Source: Branchiostoma lanceolatum (Eukaryota > Chordata > Leptocardii > Amphioxiformes > Branchiostomatidae). Taken from it: a stretch of DNA of 64,000 nucleotides. A program made the position numbers and the translations under genes. Position 1 is the first letter of the stretch. Each line of letters begins with the position of its first letter. The DNA lies in the NCBI RefSeq assembly GCF_035083965.1, contig NC_089724.1, positions 14,116,910 through 14,180,909 of the forward strand, in the 5' to 3' direction. The notes beneath the pieces are model-generated. The model searched no databases, was not told the origin of the DNA, and worked only from the letters and a program-made list of their open reading frames with translations. This document shows, one piece after another, positions 61,860 to 64,000 of this stretch.

Positions 61860-64000
61860 ATCTTAGTTTAAACAATGCCTTGTAGTCACAAAGTGTCCAT
61901 GTTGGAACCAAATAAGTGTGAACTCTACAAAGCAGTGTTCTAGCCCGCCTGAATTTTTTCCCGTCATCTCAATTTTGTTTGAGGGAATCAGATGTTTTTT
62001 TCGCCATCCCACTGCACTGATTGCCTGCTCTTGTCATGGCCCCTTCCTTCATTGTAGCAACAGCCAATCAGAGATGCGTAACGCTCATACGTCATATAAG
62101 ATTTGCATAAGCAATACGTCTTGGGGCGGTTATAAAATGGTGGTTCTTTTTATTTTGGTGGAATAAAATGCTGTATTTCATGGGATAAATGCCGGAACAC
62201 AAGACGTTTTGAATTCCTATTAGGTCTCACACAAAAATTACACGGAAGTAATTGGCCCAAAACTGTGATTTTTACCGGCGTTTTTCATGGTTGATTGCCG
62301 GCCTGATCGGTGTGCTCTGCATTTCCCCAAAGGCTTATTGCCACAAAATGCATTTTCATATCTAGCATGCTATTTTTCATATTCAGAATAATAATCACCA
62401 GAAACATCCGCCCATTTTCTCAAGATCCTTGCCAAATGCCAAACTCTTTCGACTTTCCATATCTTTACACGCCAATTTTTGTCTTGTCATTTTAGGAGAA
62501 TTTTTGTCCGTCCTGATTTGCAATATTGATGGGATGACGGATGCTGGCTAGAGCACTGCTACAAAGAGAAGCTGACACTGGGTCATGTAGCAAGGTTCAT
62601 GCAGAGTCACAACAAAGATTGTTATAGTTATTTACATTGCCATGTTTAATGTATGATCTTACATAGTATATTGTATAAAAGAATTGACTATGCTCTATCA
62701 CACATAAAATCAGCTGTCCTTGTTCTCTATGTTAAACTGATAAAGATTGATAAAATGTAAGCATTGAATGGAAAACCAAGGCATGACAATGAAAAGAAAT
62801 GTGATGACAAAATATGTCTGCCAATGCAACGTAGCGCCTGGCACAGTTAACTATAATTTATGACATGACAGTTCAATTTTAAAGATTATTTGTTTAACCA
62901 GTTGTGTTCACTAAAGTATGTCGTATACACTGAGATGAAAGTTATCTGTCTGTCAAAAAAAGCAGTGTAACAATGTTCAATAAATGGTACGCATGCACTT
63001 GCACTATTTGTATTACATTTGCTCAGATATTCGGCTGATGGCAAAAACTGTCAGTTTGAGCCTAGGAAAAAAATGTTGTTTCTGGTTAGCAGCCCAACCC
63101 TAGCAGAAACCTGCCAACCCTAGCTTTTTGTTTGGTCGGCTGCTGGCAAGGGACATACAATTTCAAAACAGATTTCCTGTTTTTCACACTCTAGTTGAGG
63201 GCTTGGAACATTTGATGTGTATTTTCTCAGTATACTTGTGCTTGTACAATGTTTACCTGTATAATCACACCGTGATGTCCTGGTGAATTTCAGTTTTACA
63301 TTGTTAAACTGTATTTGTTAGATCACTTTTGCCAAAATCTAACACACACAAAAAAGCAAGAAAGAAAGAAAAGAATAAGGGAATCCTTATCTAACAACTC
63401 TTATTTTTTCAGGACTGTAACCTGAAACACAATTTTTTTTCCTAGGCCTTACAATGCCACAAAGACTATGGTTCAGAGACAATGCCGATATCACTTCTTT
63501 CATTGCCATATCATCTAAACAAATTAATACTGACGTGTTCTAATGAAGCAAAATATACTAGAGTCAAATCTGCCCAAGAACTTAAAATGTGGTCATTACA
63601 GATAAGATGCTGTCCATGGGAAAATTTATATCCAAGGGACCACTGAATAAATCATACAACTGTATAAAGTCCCCCATTGTCAAACAAGTACATCATACAA
63701 ATGTACAACAGTTAAAGACATTATCTAGTTGTATGATCTATTTTGTAATAAAACATGATTGTATGTTATTCATCTTTTTGTATACAACCATCGATACATG
63801 GAGAATATTTCAATTGATCATACTTGCCAACTTTCTTTTCAAGCATCACAGTTTTGATTGCATGTACATAAGTTGATATGATAATGAAAGACGTACCTAA
63901 AACTGAACAAGAGTCCATAGGACACAATTCTCCGTGAAGTATTTATAGTATGTACAAGTATTGACCCACACAAATTGCATCTCTGCACAGTCCAAGTAGT
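61860..64000. other. MARCHF5 3' region and downstream spacer
   Basis: A 626-bp hAT-like element lies 73 bp past the MARCHF5 stop. AATAAA occurs inside it (62162) and after it (62979); the latter is the better 3'-end candidate if the element sits within the 3'UTR. The last kilobase is AT-rich with no supported gene. Confidence 0.5.
61933..62558. mobile_element. hAT-like MITE with exact 8-bp target duplication
   Basis: The 626-bp element has ends CAGTGTTCTAGCC and GGCTAGAGCACTG (one mismatch), with a sub-terminal CCCGTCATC / GATGACGG pairing. CTACAAAG flanks it exactly (61925-61932, 62559-62566). It has no coding capacity and lies in the presumed MARCHF5 3'UTR. Confidence 0.85.

Overview
The window looks like nuclear DNA of an invertebrate chordate, most likely an amphioxus (Branchiostoma). 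I infer this from the gene set, not from any search. The genes are compact and intron-rich, with GT/AG introns. Single genes stand where vertebrates have several copies (CPEB2/3/4, mitoferrin 1/2, ARL9/10). There is a neverland-type sterol desaturase, which vertebrates lack, and many short DNA-transposon derivatives lie in introns and spacers.

Eleven protein-coding genes can be read. Ten have every coding exon assigned, with reading frame preserved across each intron; nine of these are firm throughout, and in the KCTD gene the tiny first exon is tentative. In order: CPEB2/3/4-like (minus, first coding exon only, 2052-3005); KCTD7/14-like BTB protein (minus, 8257-9719); mitoferrin SLC25A28/37 (plus, 11679-17673); neverland/DAF-36 Rieske sterol 7-desaturase (minus, 21898-26298); ARL9/10-like GTPase (plus, 29498-32050); METTL17 (minus, 35261-37187); PEBP (plus, 37627-39549); allantoicase ALLC (minus, 42154-47123, 13 exons); HPDL (plus, 47597-50797); a galactose-3-O-sulfotransferase (plus, 53032-54972); MARCHF5 (plus, 57666-61859).

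Orientation alternates, so several genes form divergent pairs. METTL17/PEBP (about 440 bp between start codons) and ALLC/HPDL (about 475 bp) probably share promoter regions. CPEB, MARCHF5, mitoferrin and ARL9/10 have human relatives on the 4-5-8-10 paralogon (CPEB3 next to MARCHF5 at 10q23; CPEB4 and ARL10 at 5q35; SLC25A37 and PEBP4 at 8p21). The window therefore looks like a piece of the pre-duplication chordate linkage group. Several products are mitochondrial or iron-dependent (mitoferrin, METTL17, HPDL, MARCHF5, neverland), but I see no shared pathway or operon-like system.

The accessory DNA is the more unusual part. It includes a set of foldback mini-elements with exact 9-bp target duplications in and beside neverland, several hAT-like mini-elements with 8-bp duplications, a 382-bp element with a 5-bp duplication, and a LINE reverse-transcriptase remnant. 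It also includes a repeat carrying a hammerhead-ribozyme-like core, a decayed tandem copy of the METTL17 last exon, a 41-bp minisatellite, and a compact nested palindrome behind ALLC.
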